14,963 nucleotides of DNA. Origin: Clostridia bacterium. GTDB lineage: Bacteria > Bacillota_A > Clostridia > Christensenellales > Aristaeellaceae. Location of the stretch: contig JAFQGN010000022.1 of NCBI GenBank assembly GCA_017398245.1, forward strand, positions 1 to 14,963. Reading direction: 5' to 3'. The notes beneath the pieces were generated by a model, which saw nothing but the letters and a program-made list of their open reading frames with translations, was not told the DNA's origin and searched no databases. How positions within the stretch are numbered: the stretch's first letter is position 1; the number at the start of each line of letters is the position of its first letter. Shown here one piece after another: positions 6,137 through 13,078 of this stretch. The position numbers and the translations under genes are program-made.

Positions 6137-6179
6137 AAAGCGGCCGTTCCGAACGTTCGGAACGGCCGCTTTGTTTTTT
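6137..6179 (+). terminator. Terminator with a 36-bp perfect palindrome, probably bidirectional
   Basis: The 36 bases 6137-6172 form a perfect palindrome, AAAGCGGCCGTTCCGAAC followed by its exact reverse complement, centred between 6154 and 6155. On the plus strand G and six T residues follow. On the minus strand TTGATTGTATTTTT follows, a weaker U-rich tail. It sits between the convergent pyk operon and the Cthe_2159-type gene and can serve both. Confidence 0.92.
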
Positions 6180-6191
6180 AGCAAAAGGGAG

Positions 6192-7748
6192 TTACTGCGC
6201 GGCGCGGACATTGGTAAAGCCGGTGGAGGAGAAGGAGAGCGCAAAATCGGTGGTGGCAATATCGGCAGAGGACTGCAGGCCGCGCATGCCGCCGCCAAAG
6301 CCGCCCCTGGGGATCTGCAGGGAAGAGGGATCGACATCGCCGAAGAGATCGTGGATCTGTTCTTCGGTGAGAAGATCGGTGATCGGGAACCCGGTGAGCA
6401 GAGAGTTGAGATCCTTGCCGGAGAGGAGTTCGTTGAGATCGGTATCGGCGAACAGCTCGTTCAGATCGATATCGGCAAAGGGGGACAGTTTGCCGCCGAA
6501 GGGGCGATCGAAGCCGGCCATGCCGCCGGGCATCTGGCCGCCGAACGCGCCGGGCATTTCGCCCATATTGCCGCCAAAGCCGCCCATGGCGCGCTGCTGC
6601 GCGTTGCCCTCGCCGTGCTGCATGGGCGTGCCGGGCACATAGGAGGTGATGGAGGTATAGAGGCCGTCGGTCTGTTCGCCTTCGATCTCGCCGCCGAGAT
6701 AGACATGGTAGGTGCCTTCCTTCAGTTCCGGGGTGGAGAAGGCGATGTACATATAATCGTGCGGGAAATCGTAAGCAAAGACGGGGACATCGTGTTCATC
6801 GGTGACGACGACGAGATCGTTGGTGGCCTGGCCGAACTCGAGCATCATGAACAGCTGCTGGGAATCTGTCTCGATGGGATCGTACATATTGCCCGCGCCG
6901 ACGATGACGCCGCCGTTGATGGTGGAGCCCATATCGGAATCGATACCGCCATCCTGACTGGAGGGATGGGCGAGATTGATGGCCGTGCCGCCGTTGAAGA
7001 CGATCCAGCCGTTGGAATCGATGCCGTCGCCTTCGCCGCCCTGTGCGGGGAGGACGGAGGAATATACATAGCCGTCGTTCATGGTCAGAACGCCTATGCC
7101 GTCTTCGGAGACGTTGAGAGGATCGTCGCCGGCTTCGATATGCAAGGAGCCGCCATTGATGGTGAGATGGCCGCCGGAGACCTCCACGCCCTCTTTATCG
7201 GCGGTAATGGCGAGGGAGCCGGAGCCTTCAAAGCCGAGAGAGACAGCGGAGCTGAGCGCGCCGTCGAATTCGATCTCGTCGTCGGATTCGGCGCTGTTGT
7301 GCGAGCCGGAGATGCGGTTCTCGCTGCCCTCGGCCAGTTCGATGGTGACGCCATATTCGCCGGCGGTGAGCGGTTCACGCGCGGAATAGACGCCGATGGC
7401 CGCGTTGGTGCGGCAGCTCAGATCGACGCCATCGAGGATGAGGCGGACGTCGTCGGCATCACCGGCCTGTACGGCGATCTGGGTATCGGCCGCCGTGCCG
7501 CTGATGCGATAGGTACCGGCAGAGGTGATCACGATGACGCGGTTGGCGAGGCCTTTGAGCGCCTCGGGCACGTCCTCGTGCGTTTCGACAACAGAAGTGA
7601 GATGGACGGCGGAGGACTCGTCCTCGGAAATGGGCGCGCCGTTTACGGTGATCGTATCCTCGGAAAGCAGGATGAGGGTCTCGCCTTCGGCGCAGGAGAG
7701 GCCAAAGAGCAGGCAGAGGCTCAACAGTAGAGCGGTTATGGTCTTCAT
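6192..7748 (-). CDS. Secreted carbohydrate-binding protein, Cthe_2159 type, with Gly/Met-rich linker and Leu repeats
   Basis: A 518-residue exported protein. Residues 1-20 are a signal peptide ending LFGLSCA; the cysteine is not in a good lipobox. Residues 30-375 look like the Cthe_2159 carbohydrate-binding beta-helix: repeated short strands and Asp/Gly turns such as VRLILDGVDLS, HLTINGGSLHIEAGDDPLN, EGDGIDSNGWIVFNGG and QDGGIDSDMGSTINGG. The founding member binds cellulose and acidic polysaccharide with calcium. Residues 387-419 are rich in Gly, Met and Phe, followed by three to four copies of a nine- or ten-residue unit around DLNELL (425-460) and a second Gly-rich patch (481-490). The ATG at 7748 is preferred over a GTG at 7760 because AAAGGTGG sits eight bases before it. 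It is monocistronic. Binding partner unknown. Confidence 0.85.
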   Translation of the reverse strand: MKTITALLLSLCLLFGLSCAEGETLILLSEDTITVNGAPISEDESSAVHLTSVVETHEDVPEALKGLANRVIVITSAGTYRISGTAADTQIAVQAGDADDVRLILDGVDLSCRTNAAIGVYSAREPLTAGEYGVTIELAEGSENRISGSHNSAESDDEIEFDGALSSAVSLGFEGSGSLAITADKEGVEVSGGHLTINGGSLHIEAGDDPLNVSEDGIGVLTMNDGYVYSSVLPAQGGEGDGIDSNGWIVFNGGTAINLAHPSSQDGGIDSDMGSTINGGVIVGAGNMYDPIETDSQQLFMMLEFGQATNDLVVVTDEHDVPVFAYDFPHDYMYIAFSTPELKEGTYHVYLGGEIEGEQTDGLYTSITSYVPGTPMQHGEGNAQQRAMGGFGGNMGEMPGAFGGQMPGGMAGFDRPFGGKLSPFADIDLNELFADTDLNELLSGKDLNSLLTGFPITDLLTEEQIHDLFGDVDPSSLQIPRGGFGGGMRGLQSSADIATTDFALSFSSTGFTNVRAAQ

Positions 7749-7783
7749 GGGGTGTTCCACCTTTTCTACGAATTTGCAGGTTT

Positions 7784-7789
7784 AGTATA
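7784..7789 (-). promoter_or_regulatory. Possible -10 box of the Cthe_2159-type gene
   Basis: TATACT lies 36 bp before the start codon on the minus strand. The -35 position (7807-7812) reads ATAAAA, a poor match, so this is tentative. Confidence 0.35.
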
Positions 7790-7836
7790 TGCCGGATTTT
7801 TTGACGTTTTATGGCCGGTTTGTGAACGTTGAAGGC

Positions 7837-7871
7837 AAAAAATAAAAAATGCAGACCGGAGAGGTCTGCAT
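7837..7871 (-). terminator. Terminator of the ygjV-GH16-araC-GDPD-GNAT operon
   Basis: ATGCAGACC (7863-7871) and GGTCTGCAT (7849-7857) form a perfect 9-bp stem with a five-base loop on the minus strand, followed by TTTTTATTTTTT. It is 14 bp after the GNAT stop codon. Confidence 0.94.
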
Positions 7872-7885
7872 AGAGGAAGATGTGC

Positions 7886-8380
7886 TTATTTTTGCGCGTG
7901 CCAGGCTCGGAGGGCGGCCATGGTTCCCCGGAAATGCCAGGAGCGGCCGCTTTTGTTTTCGCCGATGACGGTAAGGCCGAGCTTGCCGAGGATGCCGATG
8001 GATTTTTGATTGGCCTTGTTGGCGTAGGCCTCGGTATAGAGGGCCCGATCGCCCACGGCGGGCAGGAGCGCGGAATAGAGGGCGCGGAACACGCCCTTGC
8101 CCTGCGTATCCTCGCGGATCTCGATCTCCTCCATCAGCAGGGTATCGCCGCGCAGGCTGTATTGCAGATAGCCGACGAGGCAGCCGTCCTGCTCGGCAAG
8201 CAGGATGCAGCGCTCGTCGCTTTGCAGGTTTTCCAGCATGGAGGAATGCCACAGGGCGAAATCCTCCTCGCGGGTGCAGCCGGTGGGCGCGATCTTGGTC
8301 ATATTGTCGGCGAGGATATCGAAAAGGGGCCGGGCGAGGGATTCGAACTGCTCAGGATCCAGAAAGCGACAAATGAGCAT
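7886..8380 (-). CDS. GNAT-family N-acetyltransferase
   Basis: A 164-residue acetyl-CoA-dependent transferase. The acetyl-CoA binding motif A is visible as EIEIREDTQGKGVFRALY (R/Q-x-x-G-x-G type, 86-103), after the EQDGCLVGYLQY beta-strand pair. The end of the fold, ANQKSIGILGKLGLTVIGEN, is the usual N-x-x-[SA]-x-x-x-Y/L-x-K-x-G-F pattern with Leu in place of Phe. AAAGGAA lies five bases before the ATG. It is the last gene of its operon, 11 bp after the GDPD gene and 14 bp before the terminator. The acceptor cannot be deduced; a small amine or sugar amine, or a protein N-terminus, are all possible. Confidence 0.88.
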   Translation of the reverse strand: MLICRFLDPEQFESLARPLFDILADNMTKIAPTGCTREEDFALWHSSMLENLQSDERCILLAEQDGCLVGYLQYSLRGDTLLMEEIEIREDTQGKGVFRALYSALLPAVGDRALYTEAYANKANQKSIGILGKLGLTVIGENKSGRSWHFRGTMAALRAWHAQK

Positions 8381-8391
8381 AAGGATTCCTT

Positions 8392-9093
8392 TCAGGCTGT
8401 GCGCTCGATCTCGGAGCGGATGCGCACGGCGCTCGATACGGTGCGGGTGGTGATATTGAGCAGGTCTTCGGTAAAGAGGGCGGTGAGAGGTTCAGGCTCG
8501 TTGACCGTCCACAAGGAGAGTGGAAGGCCTGCTGCGCGCCACGCAGCGATGCGCTCGTGCGGGAAGAAGGCATAGGGAGCGTTGAGGCCCGCGGCCCCGA
8601 GGCTATGTACAAGGGCAGCGACTTCCGCGAGGCGGCTGTCGATCAGAGCCATTTCGCCTTCGCGGCCACGCACGGAAGTATCGAGATAGCGGCAGAGCTC
8701 TTCAGTATTGAGGAGGATATTGGCGCGCTTGGCGGGCGAAGGATCGGCTGCAAGGGCGAGGACGTCGACCGAGCCGGAGAAATAGAGCAGCTCGCGCGGG
8801 ATGCGCATGGCCTCGGCCAGAAGCAAAGCGGGTGCAAAGGCCTCATAATGCTTCAGATCGCAATTGATGGCGACATTGGCTTCCAAAATGGCGGCAAAGG
8901 CCTCTTCTAAAGAGGCGAGGCCGGCATAAGCGGACGGGGTATCGTGGATGAGCCAGAGCTTGCCGCCGGGATCGGCATGAACGTCGATCTCGACACAGTC
9001 CGCACCTGCGCGGATGCCTGCGAGGACGGAGGCGATGGAATTGTCCGGCGTGCCCTCGCAACCGGAATGGGCGGTGATCAGAGTGTGGTGCAT
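8392..9093 (-). CDS. Glycerophosphodiester phosphodiesterase family protein
   Basis: A 233-residue GDPD-fold enzyme; the family hydrolyses glycerophosphodiesters to glycerol 3-phosphate and an alcohol, in lipid or teichoic acid turnover. Core residues can be placed: H9 in ITAHSGCEGTPDNS (where the family usually has H-R-G...P-E-N-T), E35 and D37 in CVEIDVHAD, H50-D51 in LWLIHDTP, D79-K81 in INCDLKHY and LSLWTVNEPE near the C-terminus. The HSG form and the shift in the PEN motif mark it as a divergent subgroup. There is no signal peptide, so it is cytoplasmic. The ATG at 9093 is chosen for its spacing to GAGG; an ATG at 9099 would overlap the AraC stop as ATGA. Either way the two genes are coupled. 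Confidence 0.85.
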   Translation of the reverse strand: MHHTLITAHSGCEGTPDNSIASVLAGIRAGADCVEIDVHADPGGKLWLIHDTPSAYAGLASLEEAFAAILEANVAINCDLKHYEAFAPALLLAEAMRIPRELLYFSGSVDVLALAADPSPAKRANILLNTEELCRYLDTSVRGREGEMALIDSRLAEVAALVHSLGAAGLNAPYAFFPHERIAAWRAAGLPLSLWTVNEPEPLTALFTEDLLNITTRTVSSAVRIRSEIERTA

Positions 9094-9095
9094 AT

Positions 9096-9965
9096 TCATT
9101 CCTCGCTGCCGGTGGATTCGGTTTCTTCGCTTTGACCGAGGCTGCGCCGGGCGTATTCGCGGGGCGTATAGCCGAAGGCCTTGCGGAAGCGGTTGGTCAG
9201 CGCGCTGGCATCGGTAAAGCCGCATTGCTGCGCGATCTGAGAGAGGGTGAGATCGGTAGAGGCGAGATAATACTGCGCGGCGTTGAGGCGCAGGCGCAAA
9301 AGATACTGGTGCGGCGTGGTGCCCATGCGCTGCTGAAACAGGCGGATAAGCTGGCTTTCGCTGACATGCACGAGCTGCGCAAGGTCGGCATTGGAGACGC
9401 TGCGGGAGATGTTTTCGGTGAGATAGGCAGTGATGCGGTCCAGATCCGCCGAGGTTTCCGTAGGCGCCGGCGTGCGGAAAAACGCAGCGGTGAGCTCGGT
9501 CAGCGCGCAGTGCACGGCGGCGTCATCGAGCTGGGGGCCGCCCTCGAACTGGTCGAGCAGCGAATGCAAAAGCCGGTACAGGCCGAGGCCCTCCGGCCCG
9601 GGGCGCAGGATCTTCGCGCCGCCTTCGACAGAGGAACAGATGTGCCGGGCCGTATCGCCGGCGAAATGCGCCCAGAGAATCTTCCAGCCCGTGTGGGTGC
9701 CATAGATATGAGGAGAGTAGCAATCGACCAGGCAGAGGTCTCCGGCCTGCAAGGTGCGTTCCAGGCCGCCGGAGAGAACGTAGCCGCGGCCTTCGAGCAC
9801 CTGCATGATCAGCCCACTTTCAAAATTCGCGCGGCGCGTGGCATAGCGGCCGTCGCAGCGGTACAGCCCCGTGCACAGAAGGGAGAGGAACCAGGAGGGC
9901 GCGTTTGCGCCGGAGGTGGTGAAATACCGTGTGGACGGTTCCAGAATACCCGGCTGCGAATGCAT
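9096..9965 (-). CDS. AraC-family transcriptional regulator with cupin-like sensor domain
   Basis: A 289-residue regulator. Residues 1-110 form an AraC-type ligand-binding beta-barrel (for example QVLEGRGYVLSGG and LQAGDLCLVDCYSPHIYG, the usual gly-rich turn and proline before the histidine strand). Residues 175-275 are the two-helix-turn-helix DNA-binding domain: SNADLAQLVHVSESQLIRLF, then LTLSQIAQQCGFTDASALTNRFRK and the closing FGYTPREYARR. Family members usually sense sugars and activate glycan genes. It lies inside the GH16 operon, 35 bp after that gene, with AGGAG ten bases before its ATG. It faces the divergent GH39 promoter from further upstream and is the obvious candidate regulator for both. 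Confidence 0.93.
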   Translation of the reverse strand: MHSQPGILEPSTRYFTTSGANAPSWFLSLLCTGLYRCDGRYATRRANFESGLIMQVLEGRGYVLSGGLERTLQAGDLCLVDCYSPHIYGTHTGWKILWAHFAGDTARHICSSVEGGAKILRPGPEGLGLYRLLHSLLDQFEGGPQLDDAAVHCALTELTAAFFRTPAPTETSADLDRITAYLTENISRSVSNADLAQLVHVSESQLIRLFQQRMGTTPHQYLLRLRLNAAQYYLASTDLTLSQIAQQCGFTDASALTNRFRKAFGYTPREYARRSLGQSEETESTGSEE

Positions 9966-10000
9966 GGTCGGCACGCTCCTTTCGGATGGGAAAGAGGGGC

Positions 10001-10819
10001 TCAATCGAGCTTTTCGAAGACGCGCACGTAATCGACGAGGAAGGTATCGCCGATGGCCTCGTAGGCCTCCTGAACAGGCGTATGATCTTCGTAGCGGTAG
10101 CCCTTGACTTCGGTGGAGATGAGGATAAATTCGGGGCGGGCGGTCAGATGGCCGGTGATCTTGCCGTCTTCCACGCCGTCGACATAGAAAGTGTAGCCGG
10201 TTTCGTCCCAGAGCAGGCCGAAGCGATGGAATTCGGACTGGTCGAGGCCATCGAACCCGCCGACCTTGATGTTTTTCATATCGAGGCCGTAGCCGCCGGT
10301 GAAGACGTTGTGCGGATGAACGGTGCCGAGCCGGAAGCACTCCATGACGTCGATCTCGACGCCGCTGTCTTTCGGATCGAGCGAGGAGCCGATGACGGGG
10401 GACTGGATCCAGAAGGCGGTCCACCAGCCATCCTTTTGCTGCAGGCGGCAGCGGCATTCATAGTAGCCGTAGCCGTGGGTGAACTTGTTTTCGTGCAGCT
10501 TGCCGATGTTCCACTGGAGGTGATCGTGGCCGAAGGTGGTGGAGACGACGGGCTGATCCATGAAGTTGTAGCCGGTTTGCAGCTGGGAACTGACGGGCCT
10601 GCCGTCGCGCTCGATCAAAGTGAAGACGGCGTTGCTGCTGCCGTCGAGATGTACGCCTTCGTTGGTCCATGCGGGCCATTCATGCCCCATCATGGAGAGG
10701 CGGTAATCCCACTTGGAGCTGTCCAGCTCGGTTCCGTCGAATTCATCGTTCCAGACCAGCTTCCAATTGCCTTCGGGAAGAAGGCTCGGTTCGTGTAGAG
10801 GGAGTTCAAAATTTTTCAT
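10001..10819 (-). CDS. Glycoside hydrolase family 16 (beta-glucanase-like), cytoplasmic
   Basis: A 272-residue beta-jelly-roll glycosidase. The GH16 catalytic motif is intact: E155-I-D157-V-M-E160 in SGVEIDVMECF, with the extra residue of the beta-bulge group (laminarinases, agarases, kappa-carrageenases). It is preceded by the substrate-cleft segment GWWTAFWIQSP and followed by a HRFGLLWDETGYTFYVDG stretch typical of the family. The N-terminal LVWNDEFDGTELDSSKWDY is the classic GH16 opening. There is no signal peptide, so it would act inside the cell, unusual for a family that mostly attacks polymers outside. AAAGGAG precedes the ATG, and the start overlaps the end of the ygjV-like gene by 14 bp. 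The substrate cannot be read from the sequence. Confidence 0.92.
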   Translation of the reverse strand: MKNFELPLHEPSLLPEGNWKLVWNDEFDGTELDSSKWDYRLSMMGHEWPAWTNEGVHLDGSSNAVFTLIERDGRPVSSQLQTGYNFMDQPVVSTTFGHDHLQWNIGKLHENKFTHGYGYYECRCRLQQKDGWWTAFWIQSPVIGSSLDPKDSGVEIDVMECFRLGTVHPHNVFTGGYGLDMKNIKVGGFDGLDQSEFHRFGLLWDETGYTFYVDGVEDGKITGHLTARPEFILISTEVKGYRYEDHTPVQEAYEAIGDTFLVDYVRVFEKLD

Positions 10820-11360
10820 GCGCGTCGTCTCCTTTGTGGTTTCTGCGGGGATATTGGGGGCGGATATCGTAATTCCAGATGGCGATGCAGATGGAGCCGA
10901 TGGTGAGCAGATCGCCCGCGGCGGAGCCGTAAGCGCCGCTGACAAGGTTATATACCAGCCAGAACGGACTGCCCAGCAGGGACACGAGCCGGATCTTCCT
11001 TTCTTCGTCCATCCAGAAGGCGCTGGTGTGCAAAACGACGCCTGCGATGGGGAACAGAGAAAAGACGTTTTCATACAGGAGCAGGCCGACGGCGACGGTG
11101 AGCAGGTTTGCACCGAGGAATACAATGCGGATATGCCGCCTGATCCACGGAGTGTTTTTGCGCTGCGCCAGAAGGGAGGAGAGCATGCCGAGGATATCGA
11201 GCGCGGCCCCTTCAAAGGCATGCAGGAGCAGATATTGCAGCACGTAGAGCGTGCGCGAAAGGACGTTGAACGCGATGATGCGCCTGCGCGTCTTTTGCTG
11301 ATAGCTGAGCAGGAAAAACACGACGGCGGCAACGCCGGTGATCAGCGCCGGGATATGCAT
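10806..11360 (-). CDS. YgjV-family inner membrane protein
   Basis: A 184-residue integral membrane protein matching the YgjV (Imp-YgjV) family of unknown function. It opens with a helix ending in FFLLSYQQKTRRRIIAFNVL, a family hallmark, then an LSRTLYVLQYLLLHAFEGAALD helix, three further helices, and SPFWLVYNLVSGAYGSAAGD near the C-terminus, followed by a charged tail. The ATG at 11360 is preferred because GAGGTG lies six bases upstream; a GTG at 11369 lies in that ribosome site. It is the first gene of the operon, and its last 14 bp overlap the GH16 start, so translation is probably coupled. Its role alongside a glycosidase is not known. Confidence 0.85.
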   Translation of the reverse strand: MHIPALITGVAAVVFFLLSYQQKTRRRIIAFNVLSRTLYVLQYLLLHAFEGAALDILGMLSSLLAQRKNTPWIRRHIRIVFLGANLLTVAVGLLLYENVFSLFPIAGVVLHTSAFWMDEERKIRLVSLLGSPFWLVYNLVSGAYGSAAGDLLTIGSICIAIWNYDIRPQYPRRNHKGDDAHEKF

Positions 11361-11397
11361 GGGAAGCACCTCATTTCACAGAGGTATTGACGTGGGT

Positions 11398-11427
11398 ATT
11401 ATAGCACTTTCTGCCTTGCTCTGACCA
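11398..11427 (-). promoter_or_regulatory. Promoter of the ygjV-GH16-araC operon
   Basis: TGCTATAAT on the minus strand (TATAAT 11398-11403) is an extended -10 box, with a weak -35, TGGTCA (11422-11427), 18 bp away. The same 12 bases TGCTATAATACC occur before the nucleotidyltransferase gene. Confidence 0.7.
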
Positions 11428-11458
11428 GATGCGTTTTGCGGGGAATGGAGAAAAAGGC

Positions 11459-11487
11459 TTGTGCCGGGGGAAGGGGAGAATTATAAT
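11459..11487 (+). promoter_or_regulatory. Promoter of the GH39 gene
   Basis: TTGTGC (11459-11464), a 17-bp spacer and TATAAT (11482-11487). The start site should be near 11494, which leaves a 120-nt leader and rules out the in-frame start at 11429. Confidence 0.7.
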
Positions 11488-11501
11488 AGATTTATGGGAA
11501 A

Positions 11502-11535
11502 TGCCGGGGCAGAAGCGGAGGTTTTCGCCCCGGCA
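11502..11535 (+). other. Hairpin in the GH39 leader
   Basis: TGCCGGGGC (11502-11510) and GCCCCGGCA (11527-11535) form a perfect 9-bp stem with a 16-base loop, a few bases after the predicted transcript start. Only the purine- and T-rich loop separates the arms, and no U-tract follows, so it is not a terminator. It could stabilise the 5' end. Confidence 0.5.
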
Positions 11536-11614
11536 AGCGGCCCCCGATCGGTTGGAAGAACAGGCCTGGGGGGCGGCGCGGACTGCCCGCAGGGCTTTGA
11601 AGGAGGCGCGGAAG

Positions 11615-12946
11615 ATGGCGACGGTACAGGTGGATCTTTCTAAGAATTGCGGCGCGGTGAAGCCGATGCACGCGGTGAACAACGGCCCGGTATATAAGTT
11701 TGCTGTAGATCAGCGGATCACGAATATAGACAGCTATCGCGCGGCGGGCATCCCGTTTGCAAGAACGCACGATGCATCGTTCTGTTCGACCTATGGCGGC
11801 GAGCATACGGTGGACATTCGCGCGATCTTTCCGGATTTTGACGCCGATCCGTACGATCCGGCTTCGTACGATTTTGTGCTGACGGACGAATATCTGAAGG
11901 TGATCGAATTTGCCGGGACAAAGGTGTTCTACCGGCTGGGCAACAAGATAGAACACTGGAAGAAAAAGTACGGCACGCTGCCGCCGAAGGATTTCCGCAA
12001 GTGGGCAGTGATATGCGAGCACATCATCCGCCATTATACCGAGGGCTGGGCGGACGGGTTCCATATGGACATCGAATATTGGGAGATATGGAACGAGCCG
12101 GATCTGGACGCGGACGATTCGCCGCACAAGCGCTGCTGGGGCGGCACGAAAGCGCAGTTTTTTGAACTGTACGACGTGGCGGCGAGGCATTTGAAGGCAT
12201 GTTTCCCGCATCTGAAGATCGGCGGACCGGCGATCGCGGGCCATCTGGACTGGGCGGAGGACTTCCTCAGCCAGCTCAAGGCGCCGCTGGACTTCTTCTC
12301 GTGGCATATTTACGCGAATGTGCCGGAAAAGGTTGCGGCGAGGGCGGAAAAGGTGCGCGCGCTGCTGGACAAATACGGATTTGCTCAGACCGAGAGCATA
12401 TTGAACGAATGGAATTATGTGCGCGGGTGGACGGGCGACGACTGGCTATATTCGCTGCGGATGGAGAAAAGCCTGAAGGGCGCGGCGTTCATTGCGGCGA
12501 CGATGAGCGTGTGCCAGAGCATACCGATGGACATGCTGATGTATTACGATGCGAGGCCCTGCGGCATGAACGGCATGTTCAGCACCGACTTCATATGCGA
12601 CTGCCTGAAGGGGTATTACCCGTTCCGCATGTTCAACGAGCTGTATAAGCTCGGCACAGCCGTACAGGTGCAGGCGGGCGAAGGCGTGTATGCCTGCGCG
12701 GCGCGCGGCGAGGGCAAGGCCGCGGTGATGCTGACGCATTATAACGACGACGATGCCGCGCAGGCGCAGGAGGTGCGGCTGGAGCTGCGCGGCCTGCAGG
12801 GTCGAGTGCGCGCAAAGTATTATCTGTTGGATGCGAAGCACGATATGAAGCTCGTGCGGGAAGAGGTATTCGCAGCGGGAGAATGCGCGGCATACCTGAA
12901 CATGGACAACCTGAGCACGGTTCTTGTCGAGCTGGAAGCGATATAA
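11615..12946 (+). CDS. GH39-like (clan GH-A) glycoside hydrolase, cytoplasmic
   Basis: A 443-residue enzyme related to GH39 beta-xylosidases. The acid/base residue is E161 in YWEIWNEPDLD and the nucleophile is E265 in SILNEWNYVRGW. Further landmarks are GIPFARTHDASF (45-56), FFSWHIYAN (227-235) with the barrel histidine, and an all-beta C-terminal domain from about 355 on (AVMLTHYNDDD, VRLELRGLQGRV). There is no signal peptide. The ATG at 11615 is preceded by AAGGAGG at nine bases; a longer in-frame reading from 11429 would begin before the promoter. It is transcribed away from the ygjV-GH16-araC operon. Xylo-oligosaccharides or related imported sugars are plausible substrates, but that is inference from the family. 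Confidence 0.9.
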   Translation: MATVQVDLSKNCGAVKPMHAVNNGPVYKFAVDQRITNIDSYRAAGIPFARTHDASFCSTYGGEHTVDIRAIFPDFDADPYDPASYDFVLTDEYLKVIEFAGTKVFYRLGNKIEHWKKKYGTLPPKDFRKWAVICEHIIRHYTEGWADGFHMDIEYWEIWNEPDLDADDSPHKRCWGGTKAQFFELYDVAARHLKACFPHLKIGGPAIAGHLDWAEDFLSQLKAPLDFFSWHIYANVPEKVAARAEKVRALLDKYGFAQTESILNEWNYVRGWTGDDWLYSLRMEKSLKGAAFIAATMSVCQSIPMDMLMYYDARPCGMNGMFSTDFICDCLKGYYPFRMFNELYKLGTAVQVQAGEGVYACAARGEGKAAVMLTHYNDDDAAQAQEVRLELRGLQGRVRAKYYLLDAKHDMKLVREEVFAAGECAAYLNMDNLSTVLVELEAI

Positions 12947-12988
12947 GAAAACGAAAGCCCCGCGGCCCGGAAAACGGGCGGCGGGGCT
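12942..12988 (-). terminator. Hairpin between convergent GH39 and nucleotidyltransferase genes
   Basis: AGCCCCGC (12956-12963) pairs with GCGGGGCT (12981-12988), with an inner GCCCG/CGGGC stem across a G-G mismatch. On the minus strand it is followed by the T-rich TTTCGTTTTCTTAT, so it mainly ends the nucleotidyltransferase transcript. On the plus strand the tail (GGTTCTGTG) is poor. Confidence 0.7.
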
Positions 12989-13078
12989 GGTTCTGTGTTG
13001 ACGGGCAGCCGCATGACGAACGGAGTGGGTTTGGCATACGGCCTGCTTGATCGTCTGATGGAGGATTTTGCGAGGCGA

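Noticed and set aside
6171..7730. 519-codon open frame on the plus strand opposite the Cthe_2159-type gene
   Set aside because: Low-complexity Gly/Ala/Ile-rich translation, no ribosome site or start context, and it starts inside the terminator tail. The minus-strand protein has a signal peptide and known fold.
7801..7806. TTGACG on the plus strand as a -35 box
   Set aside because: No -10 box at a suitable distance and no plus-strand gene downstream.
8330..8365. tRNA-like GTTCGAATCCC on the minus strand
   Set aside because: It falls inside the GNAT coding frame, and no acceptor stem, anticodon arm or matching partner strand surrounds it.
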